From Copromyces sp. CBS 386.78 (Eukaryota; Ascomycota; Sordariomycetes; Sordariales; Sordariaceae): a stretch of DNA of 64,000 nucleotides. Positions 33,537-45,464 of this stretch are shown piece by piece (position 1 is the first letter of the stretch; each line of letters begins with the position of its first letter). The position numbers and the translations under genes were made by a program. The stretch lies in NCBI GenBank assembly GCA_030685235.1, contig MU839219.1, forward strand, positions 1-64,000, read 5' to 3'. The notes under the pieces are model-generated. The model searched no databases and had not been told where the DNA came from. It saw only the letters and a list, made by a program, of their open reading frames with translations.

Positions 33537-33567
<31 letters not shown>

Positions 33568-35951
33568 GCCTAAGGCATGGCGTCTGTCGAGCCAGGGAAG
33601 ATCCAGACTGCTCCCCGAAAAGACATCAATGGCTGAAGATTCAACATTAGCTACCCGGTTACCGGAGCGTGGTCCTGTTGTTGCCTTGGGCAGATGCTAC
33701 TCTTTCGCGACGCTAGAGGGCGTGGTGATTTTCTGTGTTACACCAGATCGAAGATCAGTTGCCGATGGAAGGGTATCTGTTGTTCGCAACCAAAGTGCAC
33801 GAGCTGCTGTTATCTTGGGCCTACGGCGTTGACCTTTGCCGTCGTCTGAGATGACTCGTAGCCTCAAATGCTCGGGGAATTGAAGGGGGTGGTTATGGGC
33901 TGGAGAAGCTGCACAAAATGCTTGTTAGACACTTGCTTTTAAAACCACCAGATCAGGTGGAAGAAAGACCGACCATCACTCAAACATAAGGTAGCTTTTG
34001 CGAGGCTTCCTCGCAGCTTTGCGCCAGAGAGCTCATACGTCGTCAATCTCAAGATATGTACTGTAGCACTTCACGGAGGGACATACATGGAACCCCTGTG
34101 AAGAATATCAACAGTGGGTTCGGTCGTCTGCTAGCAAAGTTTGGTGAGTAGCTGTGGCTGTTCGGGAAGAAAGAGAACAAAAACGGCAGGAAGTCACACA
34201 CGGGATTAGGCAGGAGGTCTGGTAAAAAAAACACATGAACGGGAGGCAAGAGGAATGGGAGGGAAGGGTACCCGAGATGCATGAGGGAGATTGTGTGGGT
34301 ATGGTTCCTACCTAGGTGGTGTATGAATGTTGTCGCTTCCCTACCTAGGTACTCGGTCAAAATTTCTCAGCATCCCGTATGGTCGTCGCCGTGTGTTCAT
34401 ACCGCCTGCAGAGATTCAACTTGCGCTCTGCCTGAGGTAACCACGATCTTAGGTCAGTCATTGTGGCCATCCTTGATTGTCTGTACCACTGCACGCACTG
34501 GCAATTTCTCCTTCGCCCTCGCCTCGCTGGGTATAAATAGGATGCATATCGCACAGTACTTCCACGGCCGTGTCAAGATTGACGAAGACTGTTTCAGCCG
34601 CGGATCTTGTTGGGGGTGCTTGTCGACATTTTCGAGAAATGACCATGGGTCTCATGCGGCGGGGAGGCGACCTAATCAACTACATACACGACGGATTTTT
34701 GAGGCCTGATAGAAGACACGATTCAGGGCTTGACCTGGACAATTGTTTGGCAGCATGAAGTTCGTAGGATCCGACAGCAATCCGAACCTTGTTATAGCTG
34801 GCGGCCGCTCGTCAGCCTTGGCATCAGACCATCGAGCTCAGCTTGCAACCTCGATCAGACAGGTAACGGGGCATGACTCCCAGCCACATCCAAATCACTC
34901 TAAAACCGGGCTTTGAGTGGGATGCTCAATGGTTCAGGCAGAAGCTAGGTAGGAAGGCGGAAGTTGCACTGGTGCGAGGTGTACCCATGGGCCCGGTATC
35001 GAGAGATGTAGAGAGGTAGAGGTATTCTCCCTTTCTGGATCAAAATCCTGCATGCTGTATTTGACATGGAGCCGTGGTGATATTGTCGGCCTTGACCGAT
35101 GAGGTCCGTCGTGTTTGGTTCTTTCTCTCGACTGGAGTAGTAGCTTGAAAGACACGTTTGCACTGTATCTCTGCACTCAGCATGCGGGGGCCGGAGAAAG
35201 CGTTTCATTTTTGTCAGACTCCGCGTGACATTGTCGGGTTTGCAGCGGCTTTTACGCCACGGGCACGCATGTAGGCCGCGGATTCTGTCACCAACAGACA
35301 TTCAGAACTTGCAGGGGTATGATACAGCTTGCAATGTCATGAGACAGAACTGTCAAAGCTGGCAAATTCACTGGAACCAAAGTGCCTAGCCTAGAGCTGT
35401 TAGACGCGCCTTCCACAGGTATGTATGAGAAAAGTGAAAAACCAGGAAGACGGATTTTACGTAGGACACGTCCAGCTAGAGCTGCTCAAGGCAAACAGAC
35501 AACTTCGCATCGAGTTTGCTCGCGGGCATTATTCGAGATGGGTTGGAAATTTGACAGATCAAGGCTGCAAAGACAGGCTTCATTTCAGCTATTGTTTCTT
35601 TCCGAATCTCAGTACCAACTGCATGGAACTCATGTACCTTGCCGTAGCGTCTGACAGGGCTGAGGGCATTGCTACCCATCTTACATCTACACCACCTAGC
35701 CAGCTTCCTGGATTACCGTTTCGGCTCCCGCGACAAGATGAAAACTTTGCCTTGGCCCCATACCTAGCAACAACAAGGTCGAGAGCCTGACTGCTAGGGC
35801 TGACATGATAACCCTCCATGACCGGATATATGCATATATGAAGCCCGTTCCCAGGCTACTGCAGACCAACCTGTTCGCTCCTTGGACCCATCCATTTTTC
35901 CTCTCTCTTGTCACTCATCAAACGAGTAGCATACTACTCTTTTTCATTACC
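31873..35951. other. Gene-poor accessory stretch with unresolved ORFs
   Basis: Minus-strand frames at 32032-32442, 32495-32812 and 33221-33541 may belong to the gene ending at 31482. A 28-A run occupies 33540-33567. A 121-codon plus-strand frame, 35425-35790, starts with ATG but has no motif. The rest shows nothing recognisable. The last 150 bp should be the promoter of the DUF7223-like gene. Confidence 0.4.
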
Positions 35952-38229
35952 ATGGTGCTTGGAGGCTTTGCAATGGCCCTTGCCTGGGCACTTGTGGGCT
36001 TGGGTACCGCTTCCGCCAGTCCAGTAGCTGGTGGTCTTGTCCCCGCTTACCAGATTCGAAATGAGCCTGGAATGACGTCCCAAGACACATTAGAGCATCT
36101 TGCAAGAAGTCTAAATGCTGTGAGGCTGGAGGGACGAGACAAGAACCTGAGGACCGGGAGGATAGACTTCAACAGAAGCTGGAGGGGAGCCACACTTATG
36201 AAACTCCAATTGTACGTATTTGCAGAGAATCTTCTCTCTCTACTCGATTCTATGGTCCGTCCATGCTAACATGGTTTGTCTCCTGCAGCGAAAGGGAAGA
36301 CAAGTCCGGAAAAAACCAGAGCCTGAGCTCCAGCCTCAACATTGAGGTTGTCTGCGAGGAGTGCTACATCAGGGGGGCTGCCACTGGCTCGTTCACCGTC
36401 AACGGCAACTTTACTGACGTCTTCCGAAACCACACTCTCGAGATCGGGAGAGAAATCGAAAACGTGACCAAAACAGCAGCCGACCAGCTCACGGACGCTA
36501 TCAAAGGAAGCGGAGAAGCCATCGTGAACGAATTCAAAGAGCTGATATACGAGGGAGATACCGACTTTACCGACATAGATTGGCCGACCCTGGACCTGGA
36601 CTTTGATGTCGATCTCGCTCCTTTACCAGAGGTCAAAATCGGGTTCGTGTTCCAAGACGACTTCGAGCTGTATCTGAAGCTCAACACAAAGATATCAGCA
36701 GCGTCGACATATGAGCTGAACCTCTTCTCTTCCAAGGATCCGAGTTTTGGCTTCTCCGAGGGAGATGATATCACAGCGGGCCTTGCGGTTGTCATTGATC
36801 TGATCATCGAGCTTGACGCCGAGGTTGACATCAGCAGCGGTTTTCATATCAAGTTTGACAAGGGCGTGGGTGCTGAGCTTGTCATGTTCAGCCGCAACAT
36901 TTCGGACTTCAACTTTAACGGAGGAAAGTTTGAGTTCCTACCGGTCACCTTGTCTTCTCCAACAGCCACTATCAAGGCGGTGTTGAGAATCGCGCTGAAG
37001 GCCGGACTGGAGTTCAAGCAGGTGACGAAGCAACTCCCGAAGGTGAAAACGAAGGACGACAAGCCGCTATTCGGTGCCGGAGTGGTTGCTGAGGTTGTTG
37101 CTCATGTGGCCGAGTTCTCGATATCTGTGACAGGGCCCACGATATCCACAGGTGACGAGAACTCGGGCCCTGATAAGGCTGCTCGTCGAAATGAAGCGGA
37201 ATCCGCCGGTGCTGTGCATCCTGACAGTTCGTCATCATTACGCGACCTTGCAATCCGAAAGGACGAGGATGAAGAAGAGGAAGAATGCAAGCTCAAGGTT
37301 GAAGCGTTCTACACCTTTGCCCTTGCGGTCGCCGCGGGTGCCACCATCGAAGCGCTGGGCAACACTTGGGGTCCTAGTCCTAACTCTTCTATCCCCGTTT
37401 TTCATACCAAGATAGGCGGCTTCTGCGCTACCCTGACCACGCCCACGGCGACAGTCACGGCCACCACCACAGCGGGCCTGGAGGAACGTGGATCTCCCAG
37501 GCGCAACTGGCTTCCTCGCATGACTTCACCACCATTACTCGACCGTTTCTTGGGCCGTCGGGAAGAAGAACTAGTCACTACCACCATCTCGTCCACGGCC
37601 ACGTTCTTTGGGCAAATTTGTAAGTCTCCAGGACTGGTCAACTGTCCGGTCTCGCTGCAGGAAAGCACGATGATGAAATCGGTCATGACGCTTGTGACAG
37701 CCGTACCGGATGGCGTGATACCGACATTCCCAGCAACCCAGATTGACTCGGTGTCCTCGATCCCCGAGTTTGGTCCTAACGTCCATAAAATGGTTTCGTC
37801 TGTCAGCGGGCCTCCGACCTCATATGACCCATCTGCTACAGACGACGGCTTCTTGCCCAAAGCCAGCGAAGCCATTCAAGACGTCAAGGATTTTCTCGAC
37901 AAGGACACAAACGGTATCAGCAATAAGGTCATTCTTGGTGTCTCGTTGGGATTGGGAATGCCGGTGTTGATTGGGGTTATTGCCGGTTTGGTGTAAGTTC
38001 ACCTCCTTTTGCATTCTCATTCCGCCTGTGCCATGGAAAGCCACCTACCTGTGACGCAAACACTAACAGCAATACGCGGTCCAGGCACTTGATCCGGCGC
38101 AAGCGGTACTCGCCAGTACCATCAAGAGCTCCTGTCAGAGATGAAGGGGGCGAGCTGCCAGGCCCAATGCCGTACAAGAAGGAGCCGCTTGTCACCTCCA
38201 CAGAAGTGCATCTTGAACATCGGTGGTAG
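35952..38229 (+). CDS. DUF7223-like cell-surface protein with signal peptide and C-terminal TM helix
   Basis: Three exons, 35952-36211, 36289-37992 and 38070-38229, with two 77-bp introns, give 707 residues. A signal peptide (about 1-23, ending T-A-S-A-S-P) leads into a large extracellular region: a cysteine pair (V-V-C-E-E-C), then alternating beta-strand-like stretches with D-x-D repeats (L-D-L-D-F-D-V-D-L), as in the fungal DUF7223 domain. A Thr-rich linker follows. One transmembrane helix at about 634-655 is followed by a basic R-H-L-I-R-R-K-R stop-transfer and a 52-residue tail. The last exon is needed: without it the protein would end inside the membrane helix. The start could also be the second Met (35973). 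Function unknown; wall-associated receptor or adhesion role is a guess. Confidence 0.86.
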
Positions 38230-38385
38230 GCTTTTTTTAATCGTGTATCAAGGGGCAGAGGGAGTGATACCAGAGGAAAACGAGAGAAATGCAACAGCAA
38301 TAAGGGAGTTCAGACTTGCACATCAAAACCGGGGTGAATGATGACTTCCGATATCAGAAACATGGCCCATCATGAGTTTTGTCAA

Positions 38386-39858
38386 TTATGTCTCACGAGC
38401 GCCAACAAGTGGTCGTTCGTCAGTCAAGGCAGATAGGCGAAGAGGCAGTGCACCCTGCGGAGAGAACCTGGACCCTTTTCTCAAGCCATGCATGAAAGCC
38501 AGCAAACATACTCACGTGCAGCCAACTTTGACAGAATTCCATCAAGGCCTGATATCTTTGCACGGCGTATGCCTGCTCAGTATCACCAGTGTCGGGTGAG
38601 ACGGCCATCAAGGCATGTGTGACTTTTGCCAGGCAGACGGGACACAAGTAAGGAGGTTGTCTAACATCCTCTGCCACACTCGTTGTACCCTGCATGACAC
38701 AAGCATAATAGGAGCAATGGCCCAAGCAGAAACAATGACCGATCTCGTGAGAGACGGTGCGAGCAACCCTTGAGAACCAGAGTCCATGGAGATCCTTTGC
38801 CGAGTCTGACAGAGGCTGAACTGCCCGAAGCGCAGCGCCCATGGGGGTTGAAGGTACGTCCAGGCCAGGGGGGACGTCGTCGGCTGGGGCTTTTGACTCG
38901 GGCTTCTTCTTTGTCCGCTTCCTCTTCTTCGACTGGGGACGAGGGTCATGTAGGGAGCAGACACCTTCCACAAAGGCTTGGCAATGGGAGGCCGGCCACA
39001 TATGGGCCAGGTCAATGCCACCGGCAATGTCATAGTCCAGTGTGTCAAGGGCGGGATAGTAGCGAGACGATGAGACAATGCAGACTCTGCTACCACTGTA
39101 GGCCCGGCCGCAGCAAAAGTCGTCTTGGTCATCTTAGTAAAGGTCATGATCGACCAGCAGCAGAATGGCATAGGCGTCATCTGGAAGCACGTGTAAGGCC
39201 CCGTCCAGCAGGTCATTCAGGTTGAGTTGGCCACCAAAGACGGCATCTGGGCAGGGGCGCGTACGGACGCGTGTGACTCCATCGCCAATCTGGAGACCAA
39301 CATAGAGGGGCATAGGGGCCTTTTCGTTGCGTCCCCTTTGTGGCCTGGCTCGCTCGGTGGCGGTCTCCCAAAGCACGAAAGACACCTCTTGAGGGAGAGT
39401 CTTCACTGGGAGGGGATAGTAGAAGGCTTCTAAATATGCCGAGACGTCGGCCACGCGTGGAGGCTCGACCGTTTTCAGCTTTCTGTGGTGGGGACTGTCC
39501 ATGGTTGCATGAATGAGACTCGCTCGTCGACGCTCGGCGTGCGCACCACGTATATGGTCTTTCGTGCCTGGGTAACCGGAGTCCTCAGGCGAATCCAAGA
39601 GAGCATGCTCTGCGGAGGTTCATCGTTGCCGAGAGCCAGCAGATCGTCAGGCAGCGTGAGTTGGGCTGGGAAGGTGTACGGTGAGATCGTGGACGCGTCT
39701 TTGCCTTCAGCTTGATTATAGAGGCGACCGGATCGCTTTGTTGTTGCTGCTGCCTGCCTCTGTTCCTCCGAAGGACGCGAGCACCCCGCTTCTTTCGCAT
39801 ACCTCGAGACGTCTACTTGCAAGACGTCGTGACGACATTGACGAGCTGAGCCCGACAT
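38386..39858 (-). pseudogene. Archaemetzincin (AMZ-type metallopeptidase), broken by a frameshift and a stop
   Basis: The catalytic signature is perfect: H-E-I-G-H-C-F-C-L-G-H with C-x4-C-x-M and the later C-P-V-C pair, the archaemetzincin pattern. The gene starts at 39858 and the final intron (38455-38515) has a strong GTGAGT donor. Two lesions interrupt it. The frame changes between about 39540 and 39470, where no convincing intron exists (best candidates are 41-71 bp with poor donors). An in-frame TAA sits at 39134-39136, right after V-D-H-D-L-Y, in a stretch that is conserved in the family. CAA to TAA would be a CpA to TpA change, as RIP makes. Downstream coding is otherwise intact, so the loss is recent, or these are assembly errors. 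Confidence 0.85.
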
Positions 39859-41182
39859 GTTGGTTTAGATTTGGCCTGTTGGCTTCTGCGGCTGAAGTCG
39901 CTGAGGAGTTTAGTTGTTTAGGTACAAAAACATCTGGCACTCGGAGAAAAAAACCTATTTCTAGTAGGTAGGCAGCCGCCAAGCAGAATCAGGCCAGCAA
40001 AAAAAGTGTTGCCAACGCATTGAATGTACGGAACTGAGCTGCAGTAGAACACATGTTAACCCGTGCCACGCCTTGACAGTTTCTTGGCATTGAGGAACAT
40101 GGTGAGGGAATGGGCGACAATAACAAAAGTAAACGAGTTGATCACGATTGATCGAGTGTGCTATAAAGACTCGGAAGAAGATGGAGGAGGAAGTCTGGAG
40201 GGCTAGAAAATTGGGGGATAGGTGGGGTACGGCACGGCGGACAGCGGTGACAACGCTGATACGCCATTGATCTGAAGTAGAGGTCGATCGATACGGAAAA
40301 AATGGAGTTTTTTCACTTTCTGTCATCTGAAATTACCGCTAATTCAAGGTCCGTGCTCAAGGTCCGTGCACCAAACACCTACACCCACCGAACTTACCAA
40401 GTTACCGCTAGAGGTAGATGAGCTGGTAGTTCCCGAGCCGACTTTTGAGTGCTGAAAGTGTTAGGATATAAAATTAATCGAATTTCTAACTAAAAGGTTG
40501 GTTGCCCTTAGTTTAGAGCCCCGGCTACTAGACTTTTAATAATAGGTAAAGGTGCTGACTGCTGAGTCTCCGCGAGATAAAGAGGGATGTTAGCGATAAG
40601 ATACGAAATAATGGAAAGAGAAGCCAACTTTTCCTGAAATTTCAGAAATTTCTACTGACGAGAAATTCCAATGGACCTTCTGAAGCCACAAGACTGCAAG
40701 AAGGTGCAGCGGCTCAGCTGATTGGTGGGGAAGGTTGCCTTATAGTCAATTGTCGATTGGGCACGCAGCTGGAGCCTTACCGTAAGGAATTCGTGGTTAA
40801 TGACATGTAGTGAGGTGCATCCTATTTAATTGTCACGCAACCACCACCTTACTCCCTCATGTCCTATACCTTAGCCTCCGTGGGTGGGCAGGCGGAGTAC
40901 GCCACAAAGTAATAAAGAAAAAGAATGGGGGAGAGGAGGGCAACTACCTGTGACGCAGCAGCCTGGTCAACTTGCCTCTCCGTAGAGGTATGAATACACC
41001 AAGGAGTTCTCGCGTGCACAAAATGCTCTTACTTACAACAATTAGTGTCCAAGACGGACCTGCCAAACTTTGGGTTGCAACTCGTTCTTCAAGCTCATCA
41101 GTCACTACCTTAGACGACAGCACTTTGAGGATTCCCGGTTGCCTTGCCAATCATCGCCGAGAAAGCCGTACATCACCGAACG
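39859..41182. other. Intergenic region, partly AT-shifted
   Basis: 1.3 kb with no gene. A patch near 40455-40620 is AT-rich and CpA-poor compared with its surroundings, perhaps a small RIP-affected relic. The rest looks unique. Confidence 0.45.
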
Positions 41183-41245
41183 ATGGGTGACGGATCCCAA
41201 GAGCAAACTCAATCACTCATCCTCCCAGTCGGTAGTACACAATGA
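41183..41245 (+). repeat. Duplicated 5' end of the DUF3176 pseudogene
   Basis: The first 20 codons here and the first 20 codons from 41341 are clearly related (both hold E-Q-T-Q-S-L-I) and both then reach TGA. A short tandem duplication of the gene start, 158 bp apart. Confidence 0.65.
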
Positions 41246-41340
41246 CGACGCTGATTGCCACGTCTTTATGACCGGCGCGTGACCAAAAAGTGCCGTCACC
41301 CTCGACTTGTCACATTACTGACCAAGTTCACCTCGGAATA

Positions 41341-42076
41341 ATGGACGATAACGACCCTGAGGAACAAACCCAGTCACTGATCCCGCAGTCTGGCAGCTGT
41401 TGAAGGCAACAGTGACGATGGGTTCTCACATACCCTCAGCGGGTGGTATACTAACGGCTGGCTCACCGCGATCATAGCCGTTATTGTATCAGCCGCATGT
41501 GCCACAGCCATACCTGATGTTCTCGTTGCCTACAACCACAATCCGATCCCGAAGCTGCCGTGGGACATCACGCTAAACGCCGTCGTGTCAATCCTTTCTA
41601 CCGTGGCCAAGTCCAGCTTGCTATTCGCCATCTGTGCGGCTTTGCGCCAGGACAAATGGGACTGGTACGATCCGCGAGAAGGCAAAGGCAAGAGACTCAA
41701 ATATATGGAGACATTCGACCAGGCAAGCAGAGGGCCACTCGGTGCCGTCAAGACTACCTATGCTTGGTCGGCGTACAACCTTCTCCAAGAAAACGGTTGG
41801 CGCACTTGTTGTTCTGCTCTCCCTTGTTCTCGATTCATCTCCTTTACCCAGCAAGTTATACAATTTGCCGAGCAGCCAATGAAAGAGGTGGCCGAGCACA
41901 TGAAGGTGCGTCTCAATCACGTGGAAAAGAAGGACGACCGAATTGTCTTGGTTCATGAGTCTCCTACGGCCGCTGTGGATGAGGAAGTACCTACATGCTC
42001 CCTCTGGCATGCGAAGGAAGCCAAGAATGACAGACAAGTCCTCCACACATATTTGGCGAGATGGCAAGGGCACTAG
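41341..42076 (+). pseudogene. DUF3176-type membrane protein, truncated and frameshifted
   Basis: The conserved DUF3176 block is readable: a first hydrophobic helix (T-A-I-I-A-V-I-V near 41460), then P-W-D-I-T-L-N-A-V-V-S-I-L-S-T-V-A-K, a W-D-W-Y patch and F-D-Q-A-S-R-G-P-L-G. The family is a large fungal set of multi-pass membrane proteins of unknown function, normally over 500 residues. Here the frame is lost near 41385 (a C-run), again near 41801 and back near 41850, where the second helix (L-V-V-L-L-S-L-V-L) is only visible in another frame. Coding stops at 42076 and the large ectodomain and last helix are missing. A clear pseudogene. Confidence 0.8.
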
Positions 42077-42217
42077 AATCTTACATGCGTCGGTCGGTAC
42101 CAAGCTATGCTAGCCACTCCATGTTTTCACGCGTGTTGATAAGAGCTCCCCCTTCCGCCGCCCATCTGTGTCCGGCAATTCAAGGACTTGCAATGTGTCA
42201 AGTCTGACTTGTCCATC

Positions 42218-43679
42218 ATGACCACCGCCGCACTCAGCATTGCAGCATCGCTGCTGGCGGCTGCCTCTGCTGTTGCCGCCACTCCCTCCCCTCCCTCCCA
42301 GGTACTGCCCGCGAGCGCGGCTCAGCACACCATTAACGTTGATGTCGCCATCGTCGGCGCCGGCGCCGGTGGTGCCTACGCCGCGATCCGGCTCAAGGAG
42401 GATCTTGGCAAGAGCATCGCCATGATTGACAAGAGCTCGCGGCTCGGCGGCCACGTATCGACCTTCGACGAGCCCTCGACGGGGAAGCCGTTCGACTTTG
42501 GCGTGAATTCCTACAACGACTACGGCCCGGCCAAGGACTTCTTCAACCGTCTGGGCATATCCTTCTCGGTGGCCCCGCGCGTGGCCCTGACGCAGCGCTT
42601 TGTCGACTTCCAGACGGGCCGGCCAGTCGCCTACGAGCCATCGTCAAACCAGGATAGGACGGCCGCCCTCCAGAAATTCCTCGCCGTCACGGAGCCGTAC
42701 GAGAAGTTCTTGCTCCCCGGGTACTGGAACTTCCCTCAGCCCCGCGACATCCCCGAGGACCTCCTCTTGCCGTTCGCCCAGTTCGTCAACAAGTACAACA
42801 TCAGCGCCTGCGTCAACCAGGTCTTCGAGGTCACGGGCATGGGAGTTGGCGATTTCCAAAACAGCCTGACCATGTACGTTCTGAGCGCGTTCGGCCCGCC
42901 CATGATCCGCACCTTCCTCGGCAATGGCACCATCTTCACGCCCGACTCGCGCCGCAACATTGAGGTCAATCTACGAGAAGATCCAGGCCCGCCTGGGAAG
43001 CGATCTGCTTCTCGGCAGCACCGTCATACAGAGCGAGCGCGCCGACAATGGCCACATGCTCTGGGTCGAAAATGGCAGCACCGGCCGGTACACGCTCGTC
43101 AAGGCCAAGAAGCTCCTCATCTCCATCCAGCCCACCAAGCAGAACATGGAACCCTTCAAGCTCGACAGGACCGAAAAGGCCGTCTTCGACAAGCTCGAGC
43201 ACTCGGTCGTCCACTGCGGCATTGTGGCGCACCCCTCGCTCCCCGTCGACGTGTCCATTGTCAACATTCCCGCGGCGGGCGCGCCGACCAACTACATGGC
43301 GCTACCCAAGCCCGACTTCAATGCCCGCTTCGATTACATGGGCGGCAACTCTACCAACTGGCGCGTCCTTATGGTCGGAAAGAAGAACCTTGATAAGGAC
43401 AAGGCGCAGGGCATCGTCAATAAGAACTTTGAGGATATGGTCAAGCGGGGCACGCTCCCGAGTGGCGGGCCGGCTAATCTCGAGATCAAGGCGTGGTCGG
43501 AGCATGGCGCCATGCATATGCACGCGCCGGCCAGCGAGATCCGCTACGGCTTCATTCAGAAGCAATACGCCCTGCAGGGCCACAAGGGCACCTGGTGGAC
43601 GGGCGGCGCCTTTAGCCACCAGTTCCAAGCCGTCCTGTGGGCCTTTGACGACATCCTCATCACCAAGATGCTGGCTTAA
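42218..43679 (+). pseudogene. Secreted FAD-dependent oxidoreductase with one +1 frameshift
   Basis: The ATG at 42218 opens a signal peptide (A-A-S-L-L-A-A-A-S-A-V-A-A), then the dinucleotide fold V-A-I-V-G-A-G-A-G-G at about 45-54 and the S-R-L-G-G-H flavin motif. The frame is open to about 42960 and continues in the +1 frame to 43679, where the C-terminal flavin/substrate region (G-T-W-W-T-G-G-A-F) is intact. Dropping one G at 42964/42965 would restore about 486 residues without an intron. Relatives are amine-oxidase-like enzymes such as fungal beta-cyclopiazonate dehydrogenase. The lesion may be real or a sequencing error; coding is otherwise clean. Confidence 0.85.
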
Positions 43680-44670
43680 GTACCTCGGGACATACGGCCC
43701 AGGTTACCACCGTTGATGTTTTCCACATGTTTTGGTTTCTTTGATAACCGTGGGTATGCGCTCTCGGTCGGTTTTGCCGCGGCAAAAGAGTGGGTTTGCG
43801 TGCTTACGCAGAGCTCACAAACCACACACCCACGGTGATTCAGCGAGTCTTGAGTTGAAATAATATTGCAAAGGGTCAGCAGAATGTTCAGGCAAAATAT
43901 GTAAGCATACCTCAACATTCATGCCCATCAAAAGTCCTATGCACAACGGTGATGCAGGAGTACCCTACTCTCCGGCTCTCTGTCTTCTCTGCTCTATGAT
44001 GGGGATGGATGGGGGGGAGGGGGGCAGGGCACTAGGAGAATCAAACTTACAGTGCCCCGGGGTCTCAAGCTGTCCCCTCAAGTCTTTTTCACGGACACCA
44101 AAAGCACATATTCGAGCAGTATGCTTACAGATTATGCCTGATTCCCTGGCGTGCCTGGAACCTACAACGAACGCCCCGAGATTATGCAGTCTGATTTATG
44201 ACCCTACCTCCTAGGACCAGACTCGAATCGACAAACTCGGATTTTTGCAGCATCCGGGTGCATGCGCAAGATTTGCCTGCATGTTATGTCGATTTTGGAG
44301 CTGGATCCAGCTTTGGAATCTGCATGTAGACTTCGGGCCAGGTGACGTCAAAGTGCCGCATAAATTGGAATTTGTCGACATAGTCACAATTGTATCTGTC
44401 CTTTAAATCCCATGATCCCAGCTAGAAAACCTGAGGAGTGGACTTACATATACAGGTAAATGCTTGAGAACCTGAAATCGATCTAGCTACTCCCTTCTAC
44501 CCTTCCTCTCAACCGATACAGCCAAACCTCCCCCCTGCCAGTCTCCCAGTATTCTCACACAGCACGCGATATAATAACGAGCTCGTACCTTATTTCCATC
44601 ACTCGTCCTCATTTCGAAAACGCCTTTTGAACCCCTCACATCAATCGGACACTTCTAGGGCATTTATCAC
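43680..44670. other. Intergenic region
   Basis: Nearly 1 kb, with a G-run patch near 44010-44030 and pyrimidine-rich leader just before the next ATG. No gene recognised. Confidence 0.5.
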
Positions 44671-45376
44671 ATGGATACAAAGGTGCGATTATGGCGCCCT
44701 GTGGAAAACGGGGAAGCCGAGCCACGGATGGCGTGGTTCGAAGACGACAACATAGACTTCTGCTCCGGGATACAGTCCAGCTGGCCCCAAGAGAAGCCTG
44801 ACCAGCTTTCCGGCTTCGTTTCCGGGTCTGGTGCGCCTGTATGTGCTCTTGCTAAGCCGCCCATCCGTCATTTCAAGTGGGTAGTCGAATCCCGTCATTT
44901 CCCACCTGGATTCCAAGCCTCCAAGAGTCTACAGGAGCAGTCACCATGGTCAATGTGCGTTCGATACTTGATGGATGATTTTCCTAGTGAGTGGACCCGT
45001 TGCGCGGGCTACGCTTCCAAGCTCGAACATAATACTTCGATCGCGGGTCTCCCCAATCTGCTCGAAGACGACGACGCCGGGGTCTTTTCCTGGCGTAACC
45101 ATCAAATCACATCTCGTATAGAGGATCCACGACTTTATTTTTCTTCAGCTCCCGAGTCTCCAAACCGACGGTGGGGACGACGCATCGTGTTCTCAGAACG
45201 GCTGAAGGAGGGAAGATGGCTCATGGGAAAATGGCTTGTTGTAGCCTACTTATGGTGCGATGATGCCCATCGCGAGTGGTTACGAAACCTAGACGTCGAC
45301 GTGGGAGACTTGGTAGCTCCCGATACTACGATGGTGTATGTACAGCACTTATTTCCTTACCTATCCCCTGCTGCAC

Positions 45377-45464
<88 letters not shown>

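Noticed and set aside
35425..35790. 121-codon plus-strand ORF starting with ATG
   Set aside because: No motif, signal peptide or intron support; a competing frame overlaps it. Could be an orphan gene but not supportable.
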